Below, piece after piece: positions 26,199 through 36,100 of a DNA stretch of 64,000 nt. The stretch comes from CALZIK01 sp945787635 (GTDB lineage: Bacteria; Acidobacteriota; Thermoanaerobaculia; Multivoradales; JAHEKO01). How positions within the stretch are numbered: the stretch's first letter is position 1; each line of letters begins with the position of its first letter. The translations under genes and the position numbers were made by a program. The stretch spans positions 1-64,000 of the forward strand of contig CAMYNM010000013.1 of the NCBI GenBank assembly GCA_947259725.1, given 5' to 3'. A model generated the notes under the pieces. It saw only the letters and a list, made by a program, of their open reading frames with translations, was not told where the DNA came from and did no database searches.

Positions 26199-27290
26199 GT
26201 GAAAGACGCCGCCGGCCCAGGGCTTCGCGGCCGGGGAACCGCCGAGAATCCCCGATCGCGTTTCGAGAGACTCGAAGTCGAGCTCGACGCTCCGCCGACC
26301 GGCCAGCTCGCGACCGAGTATCTGGAAGACGCCAGCCGGTCGATCATTGCTCGCAACCAGAGCCCGGACGTCGGCTTCGACGCGTCGATCAACCCGTACC
26401 GGGGCTGCGAGCACGGGTGCTCCTACTGCTACGCGCGGCCCACCCACGAGTATCTCGGCCTGTCGGCCGGGCTCGACTTCGAGTCCCGGATTCTGGTCAA
26501 GAAGCACGCTCCTGAGCTCTTGGCCCGCGAGCTGGCTTCGCCGCGTTGGCAGCCGCAGACTCTCGGCCTCTCCGGCGTCACCGATCCGTACCAGCCGATC
26601 GAGCGCAAGCTCGAGATCACCCGGCGCTGCATCGAAGTGCTGGCCCGTTTTCGCAATCCGGTCGTCGTGGTGACCAAGAACCATCTGGTCACGCGCGATA
26701 TCGATCATCTTGCCGAACTGGCTCGCTCTCCGGATGGGACCGCCGCGAAACAGTCGGCGGCGGCGGTTTTTCTTTCGATCACGACTCTGGATGGGGAACT
26801 GGCCAGGAAGCTCGAACCGCGGACTTCGCGGCCGGCACGGCGTCTGGAGGCGATTACGGAGCTGGCCGGGCGAGGGGTTCCGGTCGGAGTTCTGGTCGCG
26901 CCGGTGATCCCGGCCCTGACCGATCACGAGATTCCCGACATCCTGTCCGCGGCGAGGCAGGCCGGAGCCGGTTACGCCGCCTGGGTCATGCTGCGCCTCC
27001 CCGGCAGAGTCGCCGGCCTCTTCGACGCCTGGCTCGCGAGATCGGTTCCGGAGCGCAGGGACCACGTGCTGTCTCGAATTCGAGAGATCCGCGGCGGTGA
27101 GCTGAACGACTCGAGATACGGCACGCGGGGTCGGGGCCAAGGAGTCTTCGCAGAGCAGATTCGCGACCTCTTTCGCACCTCGGCGCGGCGGTTGGGGTAT
27201 CCCGTCCACCGCCCGACGCTCACGGCCGATGGGTTTCGGCGGGAGCCGGACCAGCTCGATCTGAGCAGATTGTTCGCTACTAATGAGTAA
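26199..27290 (+). CDS. PA0069-family radical SAM protein
   Basis: 363 aa. The radical SAM cluster motif is CEHGCSYCYARPTHEY (CX3CX2C). The flanking text INPYRGCEHG, SGVTDPYQPIE and VVVVTKNHLVTRDIDHLAEL is characteristic of the PA0069/spore-photolyase-related subgroup. This subgroup's reaction is unknown. GTG start at 26199. It overlaps the GH2 gene start by 8 bp, so the two may be co-transcribed although no functional link is apparent. Confidence 0.92.
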   Translation: MKDAAGPGLRGRGTAENPRSRFERLEVELDAPPTGQLATEYLEDASRSIIARNQSPDVGFDASINPYRGCEHGCSYCYARPTHEYLGLSAGLDFESRILVKKHAPELLARELASPRWQPQTLGLSGVTDPYQPIERKLEITRRCIEVLARFRNPVVVVTKNHLVTRDIDHLAELARSPDGTAAKQSAAAVFLSITTLDGELARKLEPRTSRPARRLEAITELAGRGVPVGVLVAPVIPALTDHEIPDILSAARQAGAGYAAWVMLRLPGRVAGLFDAWLARSVPERRDHVLSRIREIRGGELNDSRYGTRGRGQGVFAEQIRDLFRTSARRLGYPVHRPTLTADGFRREPDQLDLSRLFATNE

Positions 27291-29955
27291 CCATATAGCC
27301 GCAAGTCGGCGAGTCATATATGTGAGCATAGGGTTACTGATAGTTTCGGTCGGGAACAGGGACAACCTCAGCGCGGAGCCACACTCCGTCGAGACCGAGG
27401 TGCTTTTTCTTTCGGGTAGCGGCTCTGATCAGACCGTACCGTGGCAGTTTCGAGTCGATCGCGGGCGCCGAGCCGGGACCTGGAGTTGGATTCCGGTTCC
27501 GTCACAATGGGAGCTTCAGGGATTCGGCGCCTATGCCTACGGTCTGGATGATCCCGACCGAGAGCGCCATGCCGAAACGGGCCTCTACCGGCACGGCTTT
27601 GAGGTACCGGCGGCGTGGAGCGGGCGCCGCGTGCGGCTGGTCTTCGAAGGGGTGATGACCGACGCGTCGGTCAAGATCAATGGCCGAAGAGCCGGACCGA
27701 CGCATCGGGGCGGCTTCACCCGGTTCGCCCATGACGTGACGGATCTGCTCGACTACGGCGCCGGGAATGTCCTCGAGGTCGAGGTCCGGGAGGCCTCGAC
27801 CGACGGCACGGTCAACGGTGCCGAACGCGAAGCCGACTACTGGCTTTTTGGTGGGATCTACCGGCCGGTCTACCTGGAGGCTCGGCCGGAGCGGTCGATC
27901 GAGCACGTGTCGATCGATGCGCGTCACGGCGGCGAGCTCGAGGTCGAGGTTGAGCTTTCGGGCGTGACCGGGGGCGAAGAGGTCACGGTTCAGGTTCGGG
28001 ATCCCGTCTCCGGTCTGGCGGTGGGTTCGGCGCTTGTCGGCCGGCTGGAAGCCGGTCAAGACACGAAGCGGCTTCAGGGGCGCTCTTCGGATGCGTGGAG
28101 CTGGAGCGCGGAGCGGCCGCACCTCTACCGGCTGGAGGTCACCCTCGCCGACGCGGGCAAAGCCCTTCACACGACGAGCCTCAGATTCGGTTTTCGCACG
28201 GTCGAGGTCAGGCTCAGCGACGGGCTCTACGTCAATGACCGACGGGTTCGACTGCGAGGAGTCAACCGGCACTCTTTCTGGCCCGATTCGGGAAGAGCGC
28301 TCGGCGTCGGTCGCAATCGCCGGGACGCCGAGCTTCTCAAAGCGCTCAATGCCAACGCGGTTCGAACGTCGCACTACCCGCCGGACCGCGAGTTTCTCGA
28401 GGCTTGCGACGAGCTCGGCCTATACGTGATCGACGAGCTGCCCGGCTGGCATGACGCCTATAGGGCCGGCGTCGGCAGCCGGCTGATCGCGGAGATGGTC
28501 CGCCGCGATCTCAACCATCCGTCGATCATCCTGTGGGCCAACGGCAACGAAGGCGGCTGGAACAGCCTCCTCGACAACGAGTTCCAGCGCCATGATGTGC
28601 AGTCACGGACGGTCATCCACCCTGGCTCGATCGCCGGCGGCATCGACGCGACTCACTACCCGGACTACCCGACGCTCGAGGCCATGCTCGGCGAGGACAA
28701 TCTGATCCGGAAAGTGGGGCGGCTCGGGAGACCGCGGCATCTGGTGCTGCCTACCGAGATGCTTCACGGGCTCTACGACGGCGGCGGCGGGGCCGGCCTC
28801 GAGGACTTCTGGCGTTTGCTCGAGGCCTCGCCACTGGCAGCCGGGGGCTTTCTATGGTCGCTGTTTGACGAAGGTGTCGTCCGCACCGATCTCGGAGGCG
28901 CCCTCGACACGCGAGGCAACTACGCTCCGGACGGCATCTTCGGTCCGTTCCGAGAGCCCGAAGCGAGCGTCGACACGATCCGCCGGCTGTGGGCTCCGGT
29001 TCGCCTTGAACACGCGGACTGGGAGACCGGGCGGGTGCGCCTCCAGAACCGGTACGCCGAGACGAATCTTTCCGAGCTGCGATTTCGCTGGCAGGGCCTG
29101 ACCCTTCCAGGTCCGGGCTCGGGCGCGACCGAAACGACCGTCTTCGACCTCGAGACTCCGGGCCCCGATCTCGAACCGGGGACGAGCGGTGAGCTTCGCT
29201 TGAGCGCCATGCCCGACGTTTTCTTTCATGCCCTGCGCCTGACAGCGCTTCACTCGAGTGGCCGGACGGTGAGCTCCTGGACCGGTTGGTCGGTCAATCC
29301 CTCGACCTTTCTGGCGCAATGGTTGGAGCCCAACGAAAGGGGGGAGCCGCAAGGCGGGACGAGGCCGTCGTGGCTCGAGGGGCCGACACCCCTTGGGGCT
29401 TCTGTTGACCCACCGGTCGAAGGTCGGGACTCGGACAGCGCCTGGCAGGCCTTCTCCTCCGGTTGGGTGCGGCTCGAGGTCGCGCACTCCGACCCGACTG
29501 GTTTCGCGCTCGACTTTGGGGACTTCGAGGTCGAGACCATCGAATGGCTGGGGGACGGCCCCGGGTCGGTGTGGGCCAACCGGCTCGTGGGGCCGACCCT
29601 GGGGGTCTGGCGGCGAGGTCTCGACAACCCGACAGCTCCCTGGCGAGGAGCGCGTGGCTTCTACCGTGGGGTCCGCTGGATTCGATTGCTGGGAGCAACG
29701 GGTAGCTTGACGGTGGTGGTCGAGCCCGAAGATCTGTTCGTGGGAGTCTCGTCGCCCAGCTTTCCGACCGATGCCCGAAATGCTCGGGCCGAGCTGCCGC
29801 CGCTGGGGACGGTATCGTTTCTGCGCAGGATCCCCGCCATCGGGACCAAGTTCCACGCCGCGACGAGCCTCGGGCCCGCGCCGGCGCCGGCGCATGCCGC
29901 GGGTCCCGAGGTGGCCCGCGTCGACGTCGTGTGGTTCAAGCGCGATCCGGTTTGA
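27283..29955 (+). CDS. Glycoside hydrolase family 2 (beta-galactosidase/glucuronidase-like)
   Basis: 890 aa. A hydrophobic N-terminus (VIYVSIGLLIVSVG) suggests export. The jelly-roll sugar-binding domain (about 50-200) includes GLYRHGFEVPAAW and FGGIYRPVYLEA. An Ig-like domain follows, then the TIM barrel with LRGVNRHSFWPDSG and RTSHYPPDREFLEACDELG. The acid/base Glu lies in WANGNEGGWNS and the candidate nucleophile Glu in LPTEMLHGLY. An extra C-terminal beta domain of about 300 residues lacks strong family clues. It lies in the carbohydrate region with GH105 and the propeller fusion, so a role in uronide or galactoside trimming is likely. The first 60 bp are clearly A+T-richer than the rest. 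Confidence 0.88.
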   Translation: MSNHIAASRRVIYVSIGLLIVSVGNRDNLSAEPHSVETEVLFLSGSGSDQTVPWQFRVDRGRRAGTWSWIPVPSQWELQGFGAYAYGLDDPDRERHAETGLYRHGFEVPAAWSGRRVRLVFEGVMTDASVKINGRRAGPTHRGGFTRFAHDVTDLLDYGAGNVLEVEVREASTDGTVNGAEREADYWLFGGIYRPVYLEARPERSIEHVSIDARHGGELEVEVELSGVTGGEEVTVQVRDPVSGLAVGSALVGRLEAGQDTKRLQGRSSDAWSWSAERPHLYRLEVTLADAGKALHTTSLRFGFRTVEVRLSDGLYVNDRRVRLRGVNRHSFWPDSGRALGVGRNRRDAELLKALNANAVRTSHYPPDREFLEACDELGLYVIDELPGWHDAYRAGVGSRLIAEMVRRDLNHPSIILWANGNEGGWNSLLDNEFQRHDVQSRTVIHPGSIAGGIDATHYPDYPTLEAMLGEDNLIRKVGRLGRPRHLVLPTEMLHGLYDGGGGAGLEDFWRLLEASPLAAGGFLWSLFDEGVVRTDLGGALDTRGNYAPDGIFGPFREPEASVDTIRRLWAPVRLEHADWETGRVRLQNRYAETNLSELRFRWQGLTLPGPGSGATETTVFDLETPGPDLEPGTSGELRLSAMPDVFFHALRLTALHSSGRTVSSWTGWSVNPSTFLAQWLEPNERGEPQGGTRPSWLEGPTPLGASVDPPVEGRDSDSAWQAFSSGWVRLEVAHSDPTGFALDFGDFEVETIEWLGDGPGSVWANRLVGPTLGVWRRGLDNPTAPWRGARGFYRGVRWIRLLGATGSLTVVVEPEDLFVGVSSPSFPTDARNARAELPPLGTVSFLRRIPAIGTKFHAATSLGPAPAPAHAAGPEVARVDVVWFKRDPV

Positions 29956-30060
29956 TCGGCCTTCTGCCATATACGGGCGCAACCCGGGGGTCTGCGGGCG
30001 CCGGATGAAACTTTCGCCGACGGTTTTTCGTCCTAGCTAGTTGAAACGGAGGACTCCCGC

Positions 30061-31050
30061 ATGCCTACCCTCACCCGATCGGTACGAATCGCCCTCGCAT
30101 TGGCTCTTGTATGCGTGGCTTCGGCCGCGAACTCCGCCTTTGCCGGAGAGTTCCGGCTCGAGAGAACCTTGTCGTTGGCGCCGGGAGGAGTCGTCGATCT
30201 CAAGACGGATACCGGCCGTGTGTCGGTGCGGGGTACCTCTCGCAGCGACGTGCACGTAGTCGTGACCGCCGAGGAAGAGGACATCGAGGACAACTATGAG
30301 TTCAGCTTCGAGGAACATGGCGACCGAGTGGTGATTCGGGTCGAGAAGCGTGGCAGCTTTGCGCGCCGTTGGTTCAATTGGAGGAACTCACTCCGATTCG
30401 ACATCGAGGTGCCGCGACGCGTGGATCTCGACATTCGCGCGTCACGGGGCCGAGTCTCGGGCGAATTCGACGTCGACATCCCACGAGTCGTCGATCTGGA
30501 CATCAGCACGGCGGGTGGCCGAATCTCCGCTCAAGACATCGACGGCAACGCGAGGCTCCACACCTCCGGTGGCCGCATAGAGCTGGAGTCGATCAGCGGC
30601 GCCGTGGACGCATCGACCAGCGGCGGTTCGATCTCCGCCGCCGAGCTGGGCGCGCGAGCCGACTTGTCCACCTCGGGCGGCTCGATCGCGGTCGAGGGAG
30701 TCGGGGGCGACCTGTCGGCGGAAACCTCGGGCGGTTCGATCAAGATCACCGACGCGGCCGGGCGAGTGCACGCCGATACCTCGGGCGGCTCGGTCACCGC
30801 TTCGTTCACGCCCGGCAACAGCGCCGGCGGCTCGCTGTCGAGCTCCGGTGGGCGGATCACCGCCTATATCGACCCTGCGGCGGGACTCGACATCGACGCC
30901 TCCACCTCGGGAGGCGGCGTCACCGTTGATCTTCCGATCACGATCCAGGGAAAGATCTCGCGACGAGCGGTGCGAGGAAGCCTGAACGGCGGCGGCGCGC
31001 TGCTGAGGCTTCACACCAGCGGCGGCGGGGTCACGATCAGGCCGCTGTAA
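30061..31050 (+). CDS. Exported DUF4097-type beta-strand repeat protein
   Basis: 329 aa with a signal peptide (IALALALVCVASAANSAFA). The mature part is a repetitive beta-solenoid-like protein in which TSGGSI or close variants recur about every 20 residues (STSGGSIS, STSGGSIAV, ETSGGSIKI, DTSGGSVTA). This is characteristic of the DUF4097/putative adhesin family, whose function is unknown. A strong ribosome binding site (GGAGGA) precedes the ATG at 30061. Monocistronic as far as can be seen. Confidence 0.87.
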   Translation: MPTLTRSVRIALALALVCVASAANSAFAGEFRLERTLSLAPGGVVDLKTDTGRVSVRGTSRSDVHVVVTAEEEDIEDNYEFSFEEHGDRVVIRVEKRGSFARRWFNWRNSLRFDIEVPRRVDLDIRASRGRVSGEFDVDIPRVVDLDISTAGGRISAQDIDGNARLHTSGGRIELESISGAVDASTSGGSISAAELGARADLSTSGGSIAVEGVGGDLSAETSGGSIKITDAAGRVHADTSGGSVTASFTPGNSAGGSLSSSGGRITAYIDPAAGLDIDASTSGGGVTVDLPITIQGKISRRAVRGSLNGGGALLRLHTSGGGVTIRPL

Positions 31051-31080
31051 CCGCACTGGTTCCCGGCGCCGGCAGTCTCA

Positions 31081-31158
31081 GGTAGCGGTCGACCTCCGTG
31101 TCGACCGAAGACCGATAGGCGTTGCGAAGACGGTAGAGACAGGGACGTGGATCGCCAC
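31081..31158. repeat. Palindromic dispersed repeat, copy B
   Basis: Intergenic between two convergent genes. It begins GGTAGCGGTCGAC and repeats the core GTAGCGGTCGAC, a gap, GTCGACCG seen at 737-796. The outer arm GTGGATCGCCAC (31147-31158) is a degenerate complement of the start. Both copies lie between convergent genes, which would fit a terminator or REP-like role. Confidence 0.4.
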
Positions 31159-31195
31159 GACGCGGAAAGCTGACGAATCCTTACTCGGTGCCGGG

Positions 31196-32404
31196 TCACT
31201 GGACAGGGCGACGCACCCGCATCAGGCGTCGGATCGCCACGATGCCGAAGGCGGGCCCAAGCGCGAGCATCGCGAACGCCCAGCGCCAGGTCACCAGCTC
31301 GACCAGGTGCGGAACCAGCTGGATCGTTGCCAAGGTCAGCAGAAAGCCGAGGGAAGTCTGGAGAGTGAGCGCGGTTCCTACGGCGTGCTGGGGGCATACC
31401 TCGGTGACCAGGGTGCTGAACTGCGCCGAGTCCGCGACCACGAAAAAGCCCCAGCTCCAGGCCACTAGTGCCAAGACCCAGGAGCTGGAGCCGAAGGTGA
31501 AGCCGATGCCGATGGAAAGCGCACCGCTCGCTGCCATGGCGAGATTCACCAGGCGTTCGCGGCCGGTGCGGTCCGCTTGCCAGCCTCCCCACACGCATCC
31601 GAGGCCGCCGGCGGCGATCGCGCCGAAGGAGAGGACGTCGAGGCTCGCGGTGTGCCCGCCCGCGGCATGCGAGCGCGTGCCGATCGACGCCGCCAGGAAA
31701 GCCGGAATCCAGGTCCACATCGCGTAGAGCTCCCACATGTGCCCCAGGTATCCTGCCGTGGCGAGCCGGGTCTCCCGGTGACGGACCACCGTTCCGGCGA
31801 GACGCCACGAGAAGGGGCGTCTTTCGAATGGAAACGGCCCTTCCCGGTAGAAGACGGCGACCAGGGTGGCGGCTACGAGCGAGCCGGCCGAGGTCGCGAA
31901 AACCACACCGCGAAAGTCGGCGGGATCGAGCGCGCGGACCAGATAGGGAGTCGCCTTGCCGATGGTAAGCGCTCCCACCACGGTTCCGATAGCCAAGCCG
32001 CGGCGATGTCGGAACCAAGTGGCGATCATCTTCATCGCCGGTGGGTAGACGCCGGCCAGAAAGACACCGGTCAGGAATCGCAGTCCGAGGGCGGCCTCGT
32101 AGCCGGGAGCGAACGCGAGGCAGGCGTTGGCCAGAGTCGTGCCCAGGGCGCATACGGAGAAATAGGCCCGAGAGGACAGCAGGTCGGCCAGGTTGAGAAG
32201 GGCTGCCAGGGCGGTTCCGACGACGAACCCGAGTTGGACGCTTCCCACCAGCCAACCCACCTGTCCCTGTCCCAGGTCCCAGGCCGACGTCAGTTGAGGC
32301 GAGACCGCCGCGGCGGAGAACCACGGCGACATGCCGAGAATCTCGGCCGTCGCGAGAAGGACCAGCATGGCCCAACGCTGCGATCCCTCAGTGCTCGGTC
32401 GCAT
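31196..32404 (-). CDS. MFS transporter, substrate unknown
   Basis: About 402 aa from the ATG at 32404; a GTG-type start at 32446 would add 14 charged residues. Twelve hydrophobic segments. Helix 1 is WAMLVLLATAEILGMSPWF, and loop 4-5 has RFLTGVFLAGVYPPAMKMIA, reminiscent of the nitrate/nitrite and cyanate porter (CynX/NarK) side of the superfamily. That resemblance is weak and I do not assign a substrate. Divergent from the archaemetzincin-like gene. Confidence 0.82.
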   Translation of the reverse strand: MRPSTEGSQRWAMLVLLATAEILGMSPWFSAAAVSPQLTSAWDLGQGQVGWLVGSVQLGFVVGTALAALLNLADLLSSRAYFSVCALGTTLANACLAFAPGYEAALGLRFLTGVFLAGVYPPAMKMIATWFRHRRGLAIGTVVGALTIGKATPYLVRALDPADFRGVVFATSAGSLVAATLVAVFYREGPFPFERRPFSWRLAGTVVRHRETRLATAGYLGHMWELYAMWTWIPAFLAASIGTRSHAAGGHTASLDVLSFGAIAAGGLGCVWGGWQADRTGRERLVNLAMAASGALSIGIGFTFGSSSWVLALVAWSWGFFVVADSAQFSTLVTEVCPQHAVGTALTLQTSLGFLLTLATIQLVPHLVELVTWRWAFAMLALGPAFGIVAIRRLMRVRRPVQ

Positions 32405-32497
32405 CTCTCGAGCTCTCTTCGGCTCGCTTGCGATCGCTCGCACCACTATCGAATGACCTTTGGCACTTGCGCTCCGCGAGTGCTGCTGACTTCTTGA

Positions 32498-33130
32498 ATG
32501 GCCTCATATGGGCTAGCGTTTTCGCTCGACAGTATGCACGAGATCGGCAAGCCGGCGGACACTCTATCGAGGCTCAACCTGGTGCGCATCGGCAAGCCGG
32601 TGAACCGGGCCGAGGTCGAAGCCATCGCGGAGCGCATCGGAGATGCCTTTCCCGGCTTTCTCCGATCGGTTCGAATCGTTGATTACGAGCCCCCAACGGT
32701 GGACGAGATCGAAGCCGATCTGCTCACCCAAGCGTTGGATCAGGAGGTAGGAGGCCACATCCTGGGGATCACCGACGCCGATCTCCTCGATCGGTCCGCG
32801 AGCGATTTCTTCCGGTTCATGTTCGGATGCAAGGACAACCGCAACCACGTGGCAGTCGTCTCGACGCGCCGCATCTCGACCGCCGACCCGGGTCGCTCGA
32901 TCGCTCGATTGCTCAAGGTGGGATTGCACGAGCTTGGGCACAACTTCGGCTTGACCCATCACTACTCGTATGAATCCGCCGGCGACGGTGGCTACTGTCC
33001 GATGAGTAAGGGCGACTACAACCGGCACGGAGAGCGCAGCTACAAGCGCTCGGTCATCGACGGGCGGGGCCTTCGCTTCTGTCGCGCCTGCCGCCGGTTT
33101 CTCAACGTCGCTCACGGCCAGCTGGCGTAG
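32498..33130 (+). CDS. Archaemetzincin-like zinc metallopeptidase (M54 type)
   Basis: 210 aa. The catalytic motif HELGHNFGLTHH (His144, Glu145, His148, His154) is that of archaemetzincins. C-terminal CPM (Cys167) and CRAC (Cys195, Cys198) match the structural zinc site. The first structural Cys, which normally follows the third catalytic His, is replaced by His155, and the spacing to Cys167 is longer than usual. No signal peptide; predicted cytoplasmic. The start is uncertain: the ATG at 32534 would begin closer to the family's usual N-terminus, and neither start has a clear binding site. Confidence 0.8.
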   Translation: MASYGLAFSLDSMHEIGKPADTLSRLNLVRIGKPVNRAEVEAIAERIGDAFPGFLRSVRIVDYEPPTVDEIEADLLTQALDQEVGGHILGITDADLLDRSASDFFRFMFGCKDNRNHVAVVSTRRISTADPGRSIARLLKVGLHELGHNFGLTHHYSYESAGDGGYCPMSKGDYNRHGERSYKRSVIDGRGLRFCRACRRFLNVAHGQLA

Positions 33131-33197
33131 CGGGCTCCCGATCGAGTCGTCGATCCCGCGATAGACTCGCGGTTTCCTTGGGATGGTGGCTCGCCTC

Positions 33198-36100
33198 ATG
33201 ATCGGCTCGACCCTCGCGCACTACAAGATCACGGCCAAGCTCGGCCACGGCGGCATGGGCGAGGTCTACCTGGCCGAGGACACCCGGCTCAAGCGCAAGG
33301 TCGCGCTCAAGGTGTTGTCGGCGGATGTGGCCGGCGACGCGGACCGCCTGGCGCGTTTTCAACGCGAGGCCGAGACCGTCGCCGGGCTGAACCATCCCAA
33401 CATCGTCACCCTGTATTCGGTGGAATCGGAAGAGGAGGTCCACTTCATCACGATGGAGTTGGTGGAGGGCCGCACACTCGACGAGATCATCGCCCCGGAA
33501 GGCCTCTCGCTCGAGAAGGTGTTCGAACTGGCGATTCCCTTTGCCGACGCGCTCAGCGCCGCCCACGAGAGGGGCATCATCCATCGTGACTTGAAGCCCG
33601 CGAATGTCATGGTCACCGACGAGGGGCGGGTGAAGGTGCTGGACTTCGGTTTGGCAAAGCCGGTCGAGGAGCCCGGCTCCGAAGAGGAGGCCACCCAGCT
33701 TCTCACTGAGGAAGGCAGGGTGCTCGGGACGGTGCCCTACATGTCGCCCGAGCAGGTCAAAGGACAGCCTCTGGATCGGCGCTCGGACATCTTCTCGATG
33801 GGCGTGATGCTCTACGAGATGGCGACCGGCTCGCGACCGTTTCAGGGAGAAACCTCGGCGGAGTTGATCTCGTCTATCCTGCGCGACGAGCCGGCTCCGG
33901 TGAGCGAGGTCAAGGTCGACTTGCCGCACCATCTCGGCCGCGTCATCCGTCACTGTCTCGAAAAGAATCCCAAGCGCCGGTACCAGTCGGCACTGGATAT
34001 CCGCAACGAGTTGGTGGATCTGCGCAGGGAGGTCGAGTCCGGCTCGGTTGTCAGCGAAAGCGCGATTGGCTCGGTATCGACCTCGGCGCTGCCTGCGGCC
34101 AAGGCTCACCCGGACGGCGAGCAGCCCACGACTTCGCGCACTGGGCGCAAGAGTTGGTGGATGCAGGCCGCGGGCGTGGCCGTGATCGTGGCCGTCGTTC
34201 TGATCGGCCTCAAACTCGCGCAAGGGTCCCGAGACTCGGACAACGTCTCCTCGAGGTCGGGCGCAATGGCCGCTGACACCTCGGACAAGCCTTCGATCGC
34301 GGTCATGTTCTTCGACAACCTCTCGGGTGATCCGAATCTCGACTGGCTCCGCAACGGCCTGACCGACATGCTGGTCACCGATCTTTCCCAGTCGCCCGAC
34401 CTGCGCGTGTTGTCCACGAACCGCGTCTACCAGATCCTCTCCGACATGAAGAAGCTCGACGAGCGCATCGCCTCCTTCGAGGTCATCCGGGAAGTTGCCG
34501 AGCAGGCCTCCGCCGACAAGGTGATTCTCGGGAGCTTTGCCAAGCTGGGTGAGACGATTCGGATCTCGATCACCATCCAGGAGGCCGCGACCGGCGAGAT
34601 CCTGAAATCGGACAGCGTCGACGCCAGCGCTCAGGAGGACATCTTCGCGCGAATCGACGATCTGTCGCGAGGCATCCGCCACAGCATCAGGCTTCCGGGC
34701 AAGCCCACGGTCGTTGCGGATCGGAATCTGGCCGAGGTCAGCACCCAGTCGGTCGAGGCGTACCGGCACTATATGGAGGCGGAGCGACTCCACTACGAAA
34801 GCCGCGATCTCGAGGCGATCGAGCACTACAGGAAGGCGGTCGAGGCCGACCCCGAGTTCGCGATGGCCTGGGCGAAGCTCTCGACCGCCTACAGCAACAC
34901 GGGCAGGCAGGCCGAGGGGATCGAGTATGCCGAGCGGGCGATCGAGCATCTGGATCGCTTGACCGAGCCGGAACGGGCCTACATCGAGGGCCGCTACTAC
35001 GGTCGCACCTTGGCGACGTTCGGGCGGGCGATCGAGACCTACAACGCGACGCTCGCCAAGTATCCGCATCTTACGAGCTTGGCCAACAACGTGGGGATTC
35101 TCTATTCAAGTGTGTGGCTCTACGAGGAGGCGATTGCCGCCTTCGAAGGAGCCCTCGTGCACGGCGACCGGTTTCCGGGCACCCACGGCGGACTGGCCGA
35201 GGCACATTTCTCGCTCGGCGAGACTGCCGAGGCGTCCGCTGTGCTCGACCGTTTTCTCGCCGAGAATCCGACGCAGTTCACCGGCTATCTCTACCGCGCC
35301 GAAATGAAGTTGGCGATGGGCGACATCGCCGGCGCCAAGGCCGACCTCGAGCGGGTCGAAGAGCTGCAGCCGGGGTACTTCGCTCTGGAGTTCTCACGGT
35401 ACGCGATCGGGGTGCTCGAGCGGGATTGGGATCGGGTCTCCGAGTCGATCGAAAAGCTTCGAGCTCTGCCGTTTGCCTTTGCGAAGGCGGCTGCCTACGG
35501 CCTCGAGATCAACAAGCTCTTCTATCTCGGCAATTGGACCGAAGCGATCGCGCTCATCGAGCCCGCAATCGAGGCTTGGGGCGGTCCCAGCGTTCAGCGC
35601 GCCGGTGTGTTGCTGAACATCGCGATGGGTTTTTACTTGAATGGAGAAGCGGAGCCGGCGCTCCGATACGCCCGGGCGGCTCGCGAAGAGGGCCGTGACG
35701 ACGCGCCGGACTACCTCGCCCATGGCATCGAAGCGCTTGCCCACCAGGCCCTGGGCCAGGAGCGACGCGCCGACCTTCTCATCGAGGAGCTAGCGCGGCG
35801 GGCGCAAGCCGTGCCGGGCCACACTCTCGAGTTCTGGCTGCATGAAACGCGCGGCCGGCTGGCGCTGGCGAGAGGCGCGACCGGCGAGGGCATCGCTGAG
35901 CTCGAAAAGGCTGAAGCCCTGCTTCCGAGCTTCGACCAGAACAGCTGCCGGGTCTGGTTCGCGCTCGGTGACGCGTACCTTGAAGCCGGACGATCGCGCG
36001 ACGCAGAGGCGAGGTTTCGCAAAATCCTCGAGTCCAATTCGGCCCGGGCGTTTTCCGGAGCCGAGTACGTGAGAAGCCATCTGCGCCTGGCGGAGCTCCT

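Noticed and set aside
33102..35069. Minus-strand 655-codon frame opposite the kinase gene
   Set aside because: Shadow frame; the plus strand carries a full kinase domain with all catalytic motifs.
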